A stretch of 51,426 nucleotides of DNA from Lachnospiraceae bacterium. Its GTDB lineage: Bacteria > Bacillota > Clostridia > Lachnospirales > Lachnospiraceae. Where the stretch lies: positions 1-51,426 of the forward strand of contig JAFUFI010000015.1 in NCBI GenBank assembly GCA_017469945.1, read 5' to 3'. The translations under genes and the position numbers were made by a program. The notes below the pieces were generated by a model. The model was not told where the DNA came from. It did no database searches and saw only the letters and a list, made by a program, of their open reading frames with translations. Shown in pieces: positions 1 to 6,779 of this stretch; the stretch's first letter is position 1; each line of letters begins with the position of its first letter.

Positions 1-1
1 C

Positions 2-91
2 TGTCTGTTTGCCTTTTTCAAAAATAAGCTTTTTGACCGTAAACCCGAGAACTGGCTGTATTTATGTTTGGATTTATCATGGCTTTAATGA
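2..91 (+). other. Possible 3' end of a membrane-protein gene cut by the left edge
   Basis: Frame 2 is open from the left edge to a TAA at 89-91 and encodes a basic stretch followed by hydrophobic residues. Immediately downstream, frame 1 is open from about 64 to 228 and is also hydrophobic (FGFIMALMIHYFYLIYYL). That could mean one gene broken by a frameshift near position 70. The frame-1 continuation runs through a GACGGGG palindrome, so its tail is certainly not original coding sequence. Too short to identify. From 92 to 412 I see only the palindrome at 119 and the promoter at 318. Confidence 0.2.
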
Positions 92-118
92 TACACTATT
101 TTTATCTTATTTACTATC

Positions 119-153
119 TAAATGACATTGGGACGGGGGTGCTGTGTCATTTT
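119..153. repeat. GACGGGG palindromic repeat, unit 1
   Basis: A short REP-like unit: AATGACA at 121-127 and TGTCATT at 145-151 form the outer inverted arms around a GGGACGGGGG core. The same arms and core recur at 1474-1539, 1847-1883, 2440-2510, 29121-29155 and 29256-29294. It lies outside any well-supported gene. Confidence 0.7.
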
Positions 154-317
154 TTTATTGTGATTATAGACAAAGATTTGCGCTTGTTTGGTATGGTCAG
201 TGGCAGTTTTGGTTATTTTTTTGAGGTTTAAATCCGCTGATATCAAGGCTTTGATATAGTTTTGTAAGTATTGACGAAGGAAATCTTTGTGCAGGTTGAC
301 GGATTTTTTGTTTCTTG

Positions 318-345
318 TTGAATTTCGGAAATGGCAGGCTATAAT
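318..345 (+). promoter_or_regulatory. Predicted sigma-A promoter for the first Rpn-like gene
   Basis: TTGAAT at 318-323 is separated by 16 bases from a perfect TATAAT at 340-345. A start near 352 would give a leader of about 60 bases to the ATG at 413. Confidence 0.55.
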
Positions 346-412
346 AAAGCCTGTTCTTTACTCGCGAGAAAGAATTCTTTTATTTCACAAAGTCTATATT
401 TGGGAGGGGAAA

Positions 413-1396
413 ATGAAACTAAAAACAGAGATCAGCATAAATGCTGCAAAAGCCTACGGCGAAAAATACGACGAATCGGCCAAACAATTATTCTTAAATC
501 CGGAGATAATCGCTCCGATAATCCAGATGTCAGTACCTGAGTACAAAAAGTACTCCGTGGAACAAGTTATTAAAATGATAGACCGCTCAAGTATCGAGAG
601 CACTCCGGTAGACAGCGCTTCCGCAATGGCAGACCGACTGCCTACGGAGATGAACTCCATTGGAGAAAAACTCATACGGTATGACAGCCATTTCAAGGCA
701 ATCAATCCGGCTCTTTCCGATAAAAACATCAAGTTTTATCTACACATTGACCTTGAAGTTCAAAATGATTACAGGCCCAGCTCGCCTAAGTATCCTATTG
801 TTAAGAGGGGGATTTATTACGGAGCAAGAGAAATCAGCTCGCAGCTTGGAATCGTTACGGAGGAGACTGATTATTCAAAACTTGAAAAGGTATACAGTAT
901 CTGGATATGTAATGAAAATGTACCGCCTAAGCTGCGTAACACCGTGACTTCATATACTCTAACGAAGAAGGATGAAATCGGTATCACGGATGAACCGGTT
1001 TCAGACTATGACCTGATGTCCGTGATAATAATCAGGCGCGGAGAGGAAGCATCCGAGGGAATCTTTGATTATCTCGAAGGAATTTTCAAATCCAATATTG
1101 ACAGAATCGAAAAATACGTGGATATTAAAGATAACGAGAATATCAAGGAAGGGGTGAAAAGCATGACCGGACTTGGAGAAAGTATCTATATCAAAGCGTA
1201 TAAAGAGGGTGAGGAGACGGGCAGAGCACAGGGTATCTCTCAGGGAATTTTCCAGGGAGAGGCAAGTGCTATGTTCAAGCTTGTTCAAAAAGGAATGCTA
1301 ACTACTGAAGAGGGAGCTTCTGAACTTGGGATGACTCCGGAAGAATTCAAAGAGAGCATGATGAAGGCGGGCTTCAAGGTGCCAGAAACGGTTTAA
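413..1396 (+). CDS. Rpn/YhgA-like PD-(D/E)XK nuclease family protein
   Basis: A 327-residue protein of the Rpn/YhgA/PDDEXK_2 superfamily, usually annotated as a putative transposase but in E. coli shown for relatives (RpnA-E) to be recombination-promoting nucleases. The start at 413 is chosen because GGGAGGGG lies 3-10 bases upstream; the reading frame extends 42 codons further up without a ribosome site. The nuclease core is recognisable from HIDLEVQ (about residues 111-117, with E115 and Q117 as the ExQ pair). The C-terminal 70 residues are the Gly/Glu/Gln-rich helical tail (KEGEETGRAQGISQG) and a MTPEEFKESM-type helix typical of the family. The last ~100 codons plus terminator and flanking repeat are duplicated at 2078-2510. 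There are no terminal inverted repeats of a classical IS around it, so transposition is not supported. Confidence 0.8.
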   Translation: MKLKTEISINAAKAYGEKYDESAKQLFLNPEIIAPIIQMSVPEYKKYSVEQVIKMIDRSSIESTPVDSASAMADRLPTEMNSIGEKLIRYDSHFKAINPALSDKNIKFYLHIDLEVQNDYRPSSPKYPIVKRGIYYGAREISSQLGIVTEETDYSKLEKVYSIWICNENVPPKLRNTVTSYTLTKKDEIGITDEPVSDYDLMSVIIIRRGEEASEGIFDYLEGIFKSNIDRIEKYVDIKDNENIKEGVKSMTGLGESIYIKAYKEGEETGRAQGISQGIFQGEASAMFKLVQKGMLTTEEGASELGMTPEEFKESMMKAGFKVPETV

Positions 1397-1441
1397 TTAC
1401 CATTAAATTTTGCCCCGGGATTTAAAACGTGGGTACAATTT

Positions 1442-1467
1442 AAGCGCAGCAAAAGCTGCGCTTTTTT
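1442..1467 (+). terminator. Intrinsic terminator of the first Rpn-like gene
   Basis: A 9-bp stem AAGCGCAGC / GCTGCGCTT around an AAAA loop, followed by a T run. An almost identical hairpin sits at 2408-2433 behind the truncated copy. Confidence 0.85.
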
Positions 1468-1473
1468 GTTTGA

Positions 1474-1539
1474 AAAATGACACAGCACCCCCGTCCCCGG
1501 GGGTCATAATGACACAGGGGGACGGGGTTGGGGGTTCAT
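1474..1539. repeat. GACGGGG palindromic repeats, inverted pair
   Basis: Two units back to back in opposite orientation. The first (1476-1507) has the core CCCCCGTCCCC, the second (1507-1539) the core GGGGGACGGGG, each bounded by ATGAC/GTCAT-like arms. They start a few bases after the preceding terminator T-run. Confidence 0.8.
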
Positions 1540-1564
1540 CATTTTAAAAAAAACAAAAAAATAC

Positions 1565-1595
1565 TTGACTTGGGGGTTACCCCCGGGTTTATACT
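1565..1595 (+). promoter_or_regulatory. Possible promoter ahead of the c-di-GMP riboswitch
   Basis: TTGACT at 1565-1570 and TATACT at 1590-1595 with a 19-base spacer, which is long. The spacer contains the inverted repeat GGGGGTTACCCCC (about 1572-1584). Its position about 20 bases upstream of the aptamer fits a riboswitch leader transcript. Confidence 0.4.
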
Positions 1596-1611
1596 AATAA
1601 CGTTTGTTGAA

Positions 1612-1692
1612 ATGAATATTTGGCAAAGCAGGCGAAAGCCTGTGACGCAAAGCTACAGGGACTTCAAAATGTCAGCCAGTTGCAATCAGTCG
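1612..1692 (+). promoter_or_regulatory. Cyclic-di-GMP-I (GEMM) riboswitch aptamer
   Basis: The conserved landmarks of the GEMM-I aptamer appear in order: GGCAAAGC, a stem CAGGC closed by a GAAA tetraloop, the invariant GACGCAAAGC joining segment, the tetraloop-receptor side ACAGGGACT, and the closing GTCAGCCAGTTGC. A predicted terminator follows at 1734. No intact gene lies downstream before the truncated Rpn-like fragment, so the switch looks orphaned. Identification rests on motif matching by eye, not on a covariance model. Confidence 0.85.
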
Positions 1693-1733
1693 GAGCTAAT
1701 TCTTTTAGAAACCTTAACATCCGATTTTTCAAG

Positions 1734-1764
1734 CACAGGCTTTTGGGTCTGTGTTTTTTCTTTT
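1734..1764 (+). terminator. Riboswitch expression-platform terminator
   Basis: CACAGGC (1734-1740), loop TTTTGG, GTCTGTG (1747-1753) with one G-U pair, then TTTTTTCTTTTT. It lies about 40 bases after the aptamer. A second, longer hairpin pairing 1678-1697 with 1797-1815 encloses it and is also followed by T's. Confidence 0.75.
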
Positions 1765-1846
1765 TAGCGAAAGCCTTTCGTAAGCATGATCATGCAAGCT
1801 CCGATTATTGCAACTTTTTTGAGCCACGGTTAGTTATTAAGAAGAC

Positions 1847-1883
1847 AAAATGACACAGGGGGACGGGGGTGGGGGTTCATTTT
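1847..1883. repeat. GACGGGG palindromic repeat
   Basis: A single unit AAATGACACAGGGGGACGGG... ending GGGGGTTCATTTT. It lies between the riboswitch region and the MITE-like element. Confidence 0.75.
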
Positions 1884-1888
1884 GCTGT

Positions 1889-2071
1889 TTTTGTGCCTAA
1901 GACGGAGCCGGAGACGTATCCTAGGCACATGATTTCGTGTTTTTTCCTCCATTTGCGGCTTAAAATACCTGAAAAATAGCCCGTAATAGCCGCATCAGAA
2001 ACTATTTTTTTGTCTTAAGGAGGGGAAAAACGTGCCTAAGAAATGGCGTACAGAGGCTTTTAGGCACAAAA
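1889..2071. mobile_element. MITE-like palindromic element (about 183 bp)
   Basis: Bounded by a perfect 12-bp terminal inverted repeat TTTTGTGCCTAA (1889-1900) and TTAGGCACAAAA (2060-2071). Each end is itself a 36-base mini-palindrome beginning GTGCCTA and ending TAGGCAC (1893-1928 and 2032-2067). Nested inside are further complementary pairs, for example TGCGGCT with TAGCCGCA and TTTTTTCCTCC with GGAGGGGAAAAA, so the whole unit could fold as one structure. It has no coding capacity and no clear target-site duplication. It ends 7 bases before homology to the first Rpn-like gene begins. It could alternatively be a structured RNA. Confidence 0.5.
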
Positions 2072-2077
2072 GTCTGA

Positions 2078-2362
2078 AAATCCAATATTGACAGAATCGA
2101 AAAATACGTGGATATTAAAGATAACGAGAATATCAAGGAAGGGGTGAAAAGCATGACCGGACTTGGAGAAAGTATCTATATCAAAGCGTATAAAGAGGGC
2201 GAGGAGAAGGGAATAACTCAGGGAGAGGCAAGTGCAACATTCAAATATGTTCAAAAAGGAATGCTTACTATTGAAGAGGGGGCTTCTGAACTTGGAATGA
2301 CACCGGAGGAATTTAAGGAAAGTATGATGAAGGCGGGCTTCAAGGTGCCTGAAACGGTTTAA
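2078..2362 (+). pseudogene. Truncated duplicate of the 3' end of the first Rpn-like gene
   Basis: From AAATCCAATATT onward the sequence repeats 1088-1396. The first ~126 bases differ at one position, followed by a deletion within the Gly/Gln-rich segment and more scattered substitutions. The frame is closed upstream by TGA at 2075-2077. The only start candidate (GTG at 2108) has no ribosome binding site, so this encodes at most an 84-residue tail lacking the nuclease core. The downstream terminator and the paired GACGGGG repeats are duplicated as well, so the copied unit is about 430 bp. Confidence 0.8.
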
Positions 2363-2407
2363 TTACCATTATATTTTACACTGAGATTTAAGACGTGGGT
2401 TCATTTT

Positions 2408-2433
2408 AAGCGCAGCAATAGCTGCGCTTTTTT
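2408..2433 (+). terminator. Duplicated terminator behind the Rpn fragment
   Basis: AAGCGCAGC / GCTGCGCTT stem with an AATA loop and T tail; a near-copy of the hairpin at 1442-1467. Confidence 0.8.
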
Positions 2434-2439
2434 GTTTGA

Positions 2440-2510
2440 AAAATGACACAGCAACCCCGTCCCTGGGGGTCATAATGACACAGGGGGACGGGGATAGGGG
2501 GTCATTTTTT
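2440..2510. repeat. GACGGGG palindromic repeats, second inverted pair
   Basis: Two oppositely oriented units, the first with core ACCCCGTCCCT, the second with GGGGGACGGGG, arranged like those at 1474-1539. They abut the promoter of the GntR operon. Confidence 0.8.
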
Positions 2511-2528
2511 TTATGAGTAAAAAAGGTG

Positions 2529-2586
2529 TTGACAAGAAGATGTTGACAAGAAGATGTTTATACTGTATATATAACATATAAACAGT
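2529..2586 (+). promoter_or_regulatory. GntR-operon promoter with duplicated -35 and operator
   Basis: TTGACAAGAAGATG occurs twice in perfect tandem (2529-2542 and 2543-2556), giving two consensus -35 hexamers. The second is 18 bases from TATATA at 2567-2572. Overlapping that -10 is a 25-base imperfect palindrome with arms ACTGTATATA and TATAAACAGT (2562-2586), the kind of site YtrA-type GntR repressors bind. This suggests autorepression of the operon by the first gene. Confidence 0.65.
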
Positions 2587-2643
2587 TAATACATCAGACA
2601 CGGTTAAAAGCGCATTAACACTGTCTGGGAGAAAGGATAACTG

Positions 2644-3012
2644 ATGGTTATACTTCAAAATTCCGGTACTCCGATTTATCAGCAGATCGCGGAGCAGATA
2701 AAGGCGGATATCGTAAACGGAAGAATAAAGGAAAACGAATACCTGCCCTCAATCAGAGGTCTTGCTAAGGATTTAAAAATCTCTGTCATCACGACGATGA
2801 AGGCCTATGATGAACTCGCTGAAGAAGGCTATGTCACCGCAGTACAAGGAAAGGGATATATAGTTAATCCCCAGGATACCGAGATGATGAGGGAGCAGCA
2901 CCTTCGCAGGATTGAGGACGGACTGACGGATGCCATTAAGGCGGCAAGGCTCGCGGGAATCGGCGGAGAGGAATTAAAGAATATGCTGGACATCCTTTTA
3001 GATGAGCAGTAA
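2644..3012 (+). CDS. GntR-family regulator, YtrA subfamily
   Basis: A 122-residue transcription factor. Residues ~8-75 form the GntR winged helix-turn-helix (PIYQQIAEQI, YLPSIRGLAKDL, TTMKAYDELAEEGY, GKGYIV). Only a short helical C-terminal segment follows, as in the YtrA subfamily, rather than a FadR, HutC or MocR effector domain. AGAAAGGA precedes the ATG. YtrA regulators usually repress the ABC transporter operon they head, and a palindrome over the upstream -10 fits that. It is the first of five genes reading in one direction to the terminator at 6650. The inducer cannot be told from sequence; cell-wall-active antibiotics are the known signal for B. subtilis YtrA. Confidence 0.9.
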   Translation: MVILQNSGTPIYQQIAEQIKADIVNGRIKENEYLPSIRGLAKDLKISVITTMKAYDELAEEGYVTAVQGKGYIVNPQDTEMMREQHLRRIEDGLTDAIKAARLAGIGGEELKNMLDILLDEQ

Positions 3013-3080
3013 AGCTTTAATTCATTCGGTAAAGAGATTTTTGCACCGGGGATTGTCGGTGCAGCTAATTGGAGGAGATT

Positions 3081-3998
3081 ATGTTTTTTGAAGATGTTAT
3101 TACAGGAAAAAATATAGAGAAAAGTTTCGGAAGCTTTAAGCTGAGCGTTCCTGAGCTTCACATTCCCAAGGGATTTGCAACAGCTCTGATCGGAGAAAAC
3201 GGAGCAGGAAAGACGACTCTTTTAAATATCCTTACGGGACTGAGGCTCGATGCAAAGGGAGAAATTAAATACTTTGGCAAATATGATGGAGTAGAGAGTG
3301 ACCCTTACGTGAAAAACACCATCGGTTATGTGGGCAGCGGTTATTATTATCTTCCTCATTGGACAACAAAGCAGGTGGAGGAGATAACCGGACTTTTATT
3401 CGAGGATTTTGATAAGGAAAAATTTGAAAAGATCGCAGCGGCTCTTGCGCTTGATCTTAAGGGCAAAATGGGAGCTCCGAAGAAGGTAAGCGAGCTGTCT
3501 GACGGAAATAAGGTGAAGCTGATGCTTTGCGGCGCTCTTGCAAGAAGGACAGGGATGCTTATAATGGACGAGCCCGCATCTCCTCTTGATCCTCTTATGA
3601 GAGATAATCTTTGCGACCTTATAAGAGAATACTTAAACAATGGTCAGGGCGAAAGAAGCGTTTTCTTCTCAACACATAATGTTGCCGATATGGAGAGCGT
3701 AACCGATTACGTTATGATCATGGAAAAAGGTAAGATCGTTGAGGAAGGCTTTGTTGAGGACCTTAAGGAAAAGTACGTGATCGTAAAGGGAGAGAAGGAA
3801 TACGCAGACGGTGCAAGAAAGGTACTTTTCTCAATTTCGGAGAGCAGCTACGGATTTACCGGAGTCTGTCTTGCGGAAAAACTCGACGCTCTTGCGGGTA
3901 TGAACATATCAACTGAAAGGGCGAGCCTTACAGATATCTGCGTAGCGGTAATGAAAAAGTATTCGGGACTTAGTCTTTCGAAAGACCTGGAGATATAG
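3081..3998 (+). CDS. ABC transporter ATP-binding protein (YtrB-like)
   Basis: A cytosolic ATPase of 305 residues that would power the two permeases encoded next. Walker A is GENGAGKT (residues 38-45), Walker B is LIMDEP, and the H-loop is FFSTHN. The signature is SELSDGNK, a departure from LSGGQ that is common in this ABC-2 branch. The ~85 residues after the H-loop form the C-terminal extension usual in drug- and antibiotic-type ATPases. The start at 3081 is used because GGAGGA lies just upstream; a TTG at 3069 in the same frame has no ribosome site. Substrate unknown; bacitracin/lantibiotic-type export or immunity is a family-level guess. Confidence 0.9.
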   Translation: MFFEDVITGKNIEKSFGSFKLSVPELHIPKGFATALIGENGAGKTTLLNILTGLRLDAKGEIKYFGKYDGVESDPYVKNTIGYVGSGYYYLPHWTTKQVEEITGLLFEDFDKEKFEKIAAALALDLKGKMGAPKKVSELSDGNKVKLMLCGALARRTGMLIMDEPASPLDPLMRDNLCDLIREYLNNGQGERSVFFSTHNVADMESVTDYVMIMEKGKIVEEGFVEDLKEKYVIVKGEKEYADGARKVLFSISESSYGFTGVCLAEKLDALAGMNISTERASLTDICVAVMKKYSGLSLSKDLEI

Positions 3999-4008
3999 GG
4001 GGACTGAT

Positions 4009-4656
4009 ATGAAGGGCTTTAAAACATATATATCAATGTATCCCGTCTGGTACAGATTTGTGGTTTTCCTCATTGTTCCTGTTGTCATTATAGGCGACGG
4101 AATACTGGTAGCAGTAGCGGGAGCGGATTACAATACCGGGATTGTGCTGGGATTGTCTGCAGGTCTCCTTCCATACGGAGAACTTTTCGGCGAATGGTTT
4201 ACCTTGGGAGAGATATGTGTTAGAAAGGGAGCTTTTGGCGAGGTGGTTTTAAGCTCGCCCAACGCAAAAGTGTTTGTAAGGCGATTTGCTGTATTTGATG
4301 TATTGAGAAAGGTTATCGGGTATCCGCTGATATTTTGTATTCAGCAGGTTATCATATTCTTTGTCGCCAGAGAGAAAGTAAATCTTTTTGATGCTGTAGT
4401 TCTTGGAGTGATCTGTTCGGCAGCGGTGCTTGTCGGAATTCTTATTCTAAGACACACAAGAGCCATAGCTATGAGATTTGTATCGTATCTTGCCATGGGA
4501 CTTGTGATGGGGCTTTTGGGAGCGCCATATCTGAACACGGATGTTTTTGGAATAAGACTCGTGATCGCGGTAATTGCTGTTTTTCTGGCTGCGCTTTTTA
4601 CGTATCTTTCGATCAAAACGATCCTTAAGAGTGCAAGGGAGGATTATTATGACTAA
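4009..4656 (+). CDS. ABC-2-type permease-like membrane protein
   Basis: A 215-residue polytopic protein with about six hydrophobic segments, for example FVVFLIVPVVIIGDGILVAVA near the start and LVIAVIAVFLAALFTYL near the end. No motif identifies a substrate. It starts 10 bases after the ATPase gene behind GGGGGA and overlaps the following membrane gene by 8 bases (4649-4656), which implies translational coupling. By position it is one half of the transmembrane channel of the GntR-controlled transporter. Confidence 0.75.
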   Translation: MKGFKTYISMYPVWYRFVVFLIVPVVIIGDGILVAVAGADYNTGIVLGLSAGLLPYGELFGEWFTLGEICVRKGAFGEVVLSSPNAKVFVRRFAVFDVLRKVIGYPLIFCIQQVIIFFVAREKVNLFDAVVLGVICSAAVLVGILILRHTRAIAMRFVSYLAMGLVMGLLGAPYLNTDVFGIRLVIAVIAVFLAALFTYLSIKTILKSAREDYYD

Positions 4657-5368
4657 GAGTATTGTTAAATCGGTAAAGATGGTTTTTTCGATGCTGAAAT
4701 ATTCGATGCAGATTAAGACCAATATAGCATTGCTTATCATCTTTACGCTTCTTGGAATTTTGTACGAGATAATGTCGGTATTCGGGGGAAAGGAGATTTC
4801 TTTTTATAACGGTGCCTGGATGCTCGCACTTGCGCCAATGTACAGCGTTCAGCTCCTTTACTCTACACTGATGGCCGGTGTGATCCAAAGCTCCGGGATA
4901 AGAAAACTGATCACTGTAGACGGAGCTCTTATCATGAAAGAAATTTTTACGGTTTTGGGCTTTATATTCATTGCGGTTTTCAGATATCTCAACTTCAGGT
5001 TTAACACGGAATGCGGAGATGAGGTTCTTGCGGGAATTATTTTCTACGGTATCTTTACCATAGTCCTCAGTTTATATACGCTGATTGCATACAGATATCT
5101 GTACGTCGGTTATTTAGTTCTTTTGCCTATACTGGTATTACTTATGATCTTGCAGGTCTTTTCGGACAGGATCTTTAAGACAGCAGTAACTCCCGGCAGC
5201 AGCTTTTTATCTTTGCTCAATATAAGCGGAAACTTCCCGGCCTGTCTGCTTATAGGAGTAGCGCTTATAGTGATTGATGCGGTTTTGTTTTATGTTCTTT
5301 CAAGAGCTCTTTATAAAGTTCCTCTTGATGAAAGAGCCTTCAAGAGACTTCTTGCAAGGGCAAAGTAA
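4649..5368 (+). CDS. Second ABC-2-type permease-like membrane protein
   Basis: A 239-residue protein with roughly six membrane segments. The start is taken at 4649, behind GGGAGGA inside the end of the previous gene. The open frame extends 25 codons further up but those codons overlap the upstream gene and have no ribosome site. Similar size and hydrophobic layout to its neighbour suggest a heterodimeric channel. No catalytic motif seen. Confidence 0.75.
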   Translation: MTKSIVKSVKMVFSMLKYSMQIKTNIALLIIFTLLGILYEIMSVFGGKEISFYNGAWMLALAPMYSVQLLYSTLMAGVIQSSGIRKLITVDGALIMKEIFTVLGFIFIAVFRYLNFRFNTECGDEVLAGIIFYGIFTIVLSLYTLIAYRYLYVGYLVLLPILVLLMILQVFSDRIFKTAVTPGSSFLSLLNISGNFPACLLIGVALIVIDAVLFYVLSRALYKVPLDERAFKRLLARAK

Positions 5369-5419
5369 ATAGTGTATATTTGATTTTTGGAAACTCTAAC
5401 GGTTTAGTGAGGAGGAAAA

Positions 5420-6652
5420 ATGGAAAAATTATCTAATCAGGAAAGACTTAAGCCCTGGATGGGTTTTGTTCTTTTTGGCATCGGACTTGCCTTTTTGGTT
5501 TCACTTGGAAGCTTTTTGCAAGCGACTCTTGGCTTGTGGGGACTGGTTTTGACGGAACTGGGCTTTCTTGGAATATCTTTACTTTTTTGTGTAATTAAAA
5601 AGGTAAAGATAAAAGAAGTACTCCCTATAAAGAAAGTAACCGGAATGGATGTATTAGGTGTCCTTTTTATGACAGCAGGTGCATTTCTTTTAAACCTGTT
5701 GGCTATCGGAATATCAATGCTGTTTGTAAAAAACGCCGGAGAAACAATTTCTGAATTATCAAATTTCCTGTATGGAAGTAAGACGGTTTATGCTCTTTTA
5801 TTACTAATAGTAGCTATTCTACCTGCCATATGTGAAGAATCATTTATGAGAGGTGCAGTGCTTTCTTGCTTCAGAGGACTTAATGATGATTTTGTTATAT
5901 GTTTTCTGATTGGATTGATGTTTGGAGCTCTTCACTTAGACGCCCTGAGATTTCTAAATACAGCTTGTCTTGGAGCTGTCCTTGCATATGTAATGGTAAA
6001 GAAGAATAATATAATTCTTCCGATGATGATTCATTTCATCAACAACTTTATATCATCTGTTGCCGGATTTATAACAATGGCAGCGGGTGATGAAGCAGGA
6101 GATACTATAGCTGCAGCCACTTCCGCTCTTGAGAATATTGATCCTGTTTCGCAGCTTGGTTCATATTTATTGGTTGGCTTTGCTGCTCCGATATTACTTG
6201 TGCTTGGTGCCATGTTCCTTGACAGAAAAGGTCACAAGCCAAAGAGATTTTTAGTAGCGGGTATTATATCGGGAGTATTGTTATTCAGTGGAGTGGTTAT
6301 AACCTCCCTTACTACTGCCAAAACCCTTTTGGGAGGAGATGCCTATCTTAACTGGAATTCTACATTCGAAGTAACGGAAGAGACTCTTCAAGGCAAAGAC
6401 CTGGCTGAGGCAGGAATAGATTTTGAAGAGGAAAAGACTTGTATGCTAGTAGTATCAGCAACCGGTTCGGGGGGAGAACTCACATTCACAGTTACCGACG
6501 AAAATGGAAATACTATTGTTGAAAAAAGTTCATCATCTATGCTTATTGTAAGCGAAATGCTTCAGGTAGAGCCCGGGCATTACACTCTGGCCTTTACCGG
6601 AGATGAGGATCTTTTGGGAAAAACAGTTTCATATCAGGTACTTGTAAAATAG
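5420..6652 (+). CDS. CPBP-family intramembrane metalloprotease with C-terminal extension
   Basis: A 410-residue protein of the CPBP (CAAX protease/bacteriocin-processing, Abi) family. The three signature motifs are present: EESFMRG (E139, E140), FGALHLD (about residue 171) and HFINN (about residue 205), within a bundle of some eight membrane helices. After the last helix (GIISGVLLFSGVVITSL) there is a soluble tail of roughly 110 residues, predicted beta-rich (VSATGSGGELTFTVTDENGNTIVE), which most family members lack. GAGGAGG precedes the ATG. It is last in the GntR/ABC operon, before a terminator. CPBP proteins near antimicrobial-peptide transporters often act in immunity or peptide processing; that role here is inference. 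Confidence 0.85.
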   Translation: MEKLSNQERLKPWMGFVLFGIGLAFLVSLGSFLQATLGLWGLVLTELGFLGISLLFCVIKKVKIKEVLPIKKVTGMDVLGVLFMTAGAFLLNLLAIGISMLFVKNAGETISELSNFLYGSKTVYALLLLIVAILPAICEESFMRGAVLSCFRGLNDDFVICFLIGLMFGALHLDALRFLNTACLGAVLAYVMVKKNNIILPMMIHFINNFISSVAGFITMAAGDEAGDTIAAATSALENIDPVSQLGSYLLVGFAAPILLVLGAMFLDRKGHKPKRFLVAGIISGVLLFSGVVITSLTTAKTLLGGDAYLNWNSTFEVTEETLQGKDLAEAGIDFEEEKTCMLVVSATGSGGELTFTVTDENGNTIVEKSSSSMLIVSEMLQVEPGHYTLAFTGDEDLLGKTVSYQVLVK

Positions 6653-6675
6653 GCGGCTTGTCCGTCTATTTTTTT
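6650..6675 (+). terminator. Terminator closing the GntR/ABC/CPBP operon
   Basis: TAGGCGG, loop CTTGT, CCGTCTA (one G-U pair), then seven T's. The left arm includes the TAG stop codon of the protease gene. Confidence 0.85.
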
Positions 6676-6779
6676 GAGTAAAAATTCAAAAAATGTGTTA
6701 AAATATACATATCGCACCCAGTACAAAAAAATAAATGCATAAAAGCGATAAAAAAATTTTTTAAGGAAGGTTTACGCTT

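Noticed and set aside
64..228. Hydrophobic 54-codon open frame at the left edge
   Set aside because: Its second half is read through a GACGGGG palindromic repeat and it has no ribosome site, so it was not called a gene.
2032..2091. GTG start with good AAGGAGGGG ribosome site inside the MITE-like element
   Set aside because: The frame closes after about 19 codons and is not the frame of the Rpn-like fragment, so it does not express that fragment.
413..2510. Insertion sequence containing the first Rpn-like gene
   Set aside because: No terminal inverted repeats or target duplication bracket the gene, and Rpn-like proteins are not true IS transposases. The duplicated 3' end is better explained by recombination.
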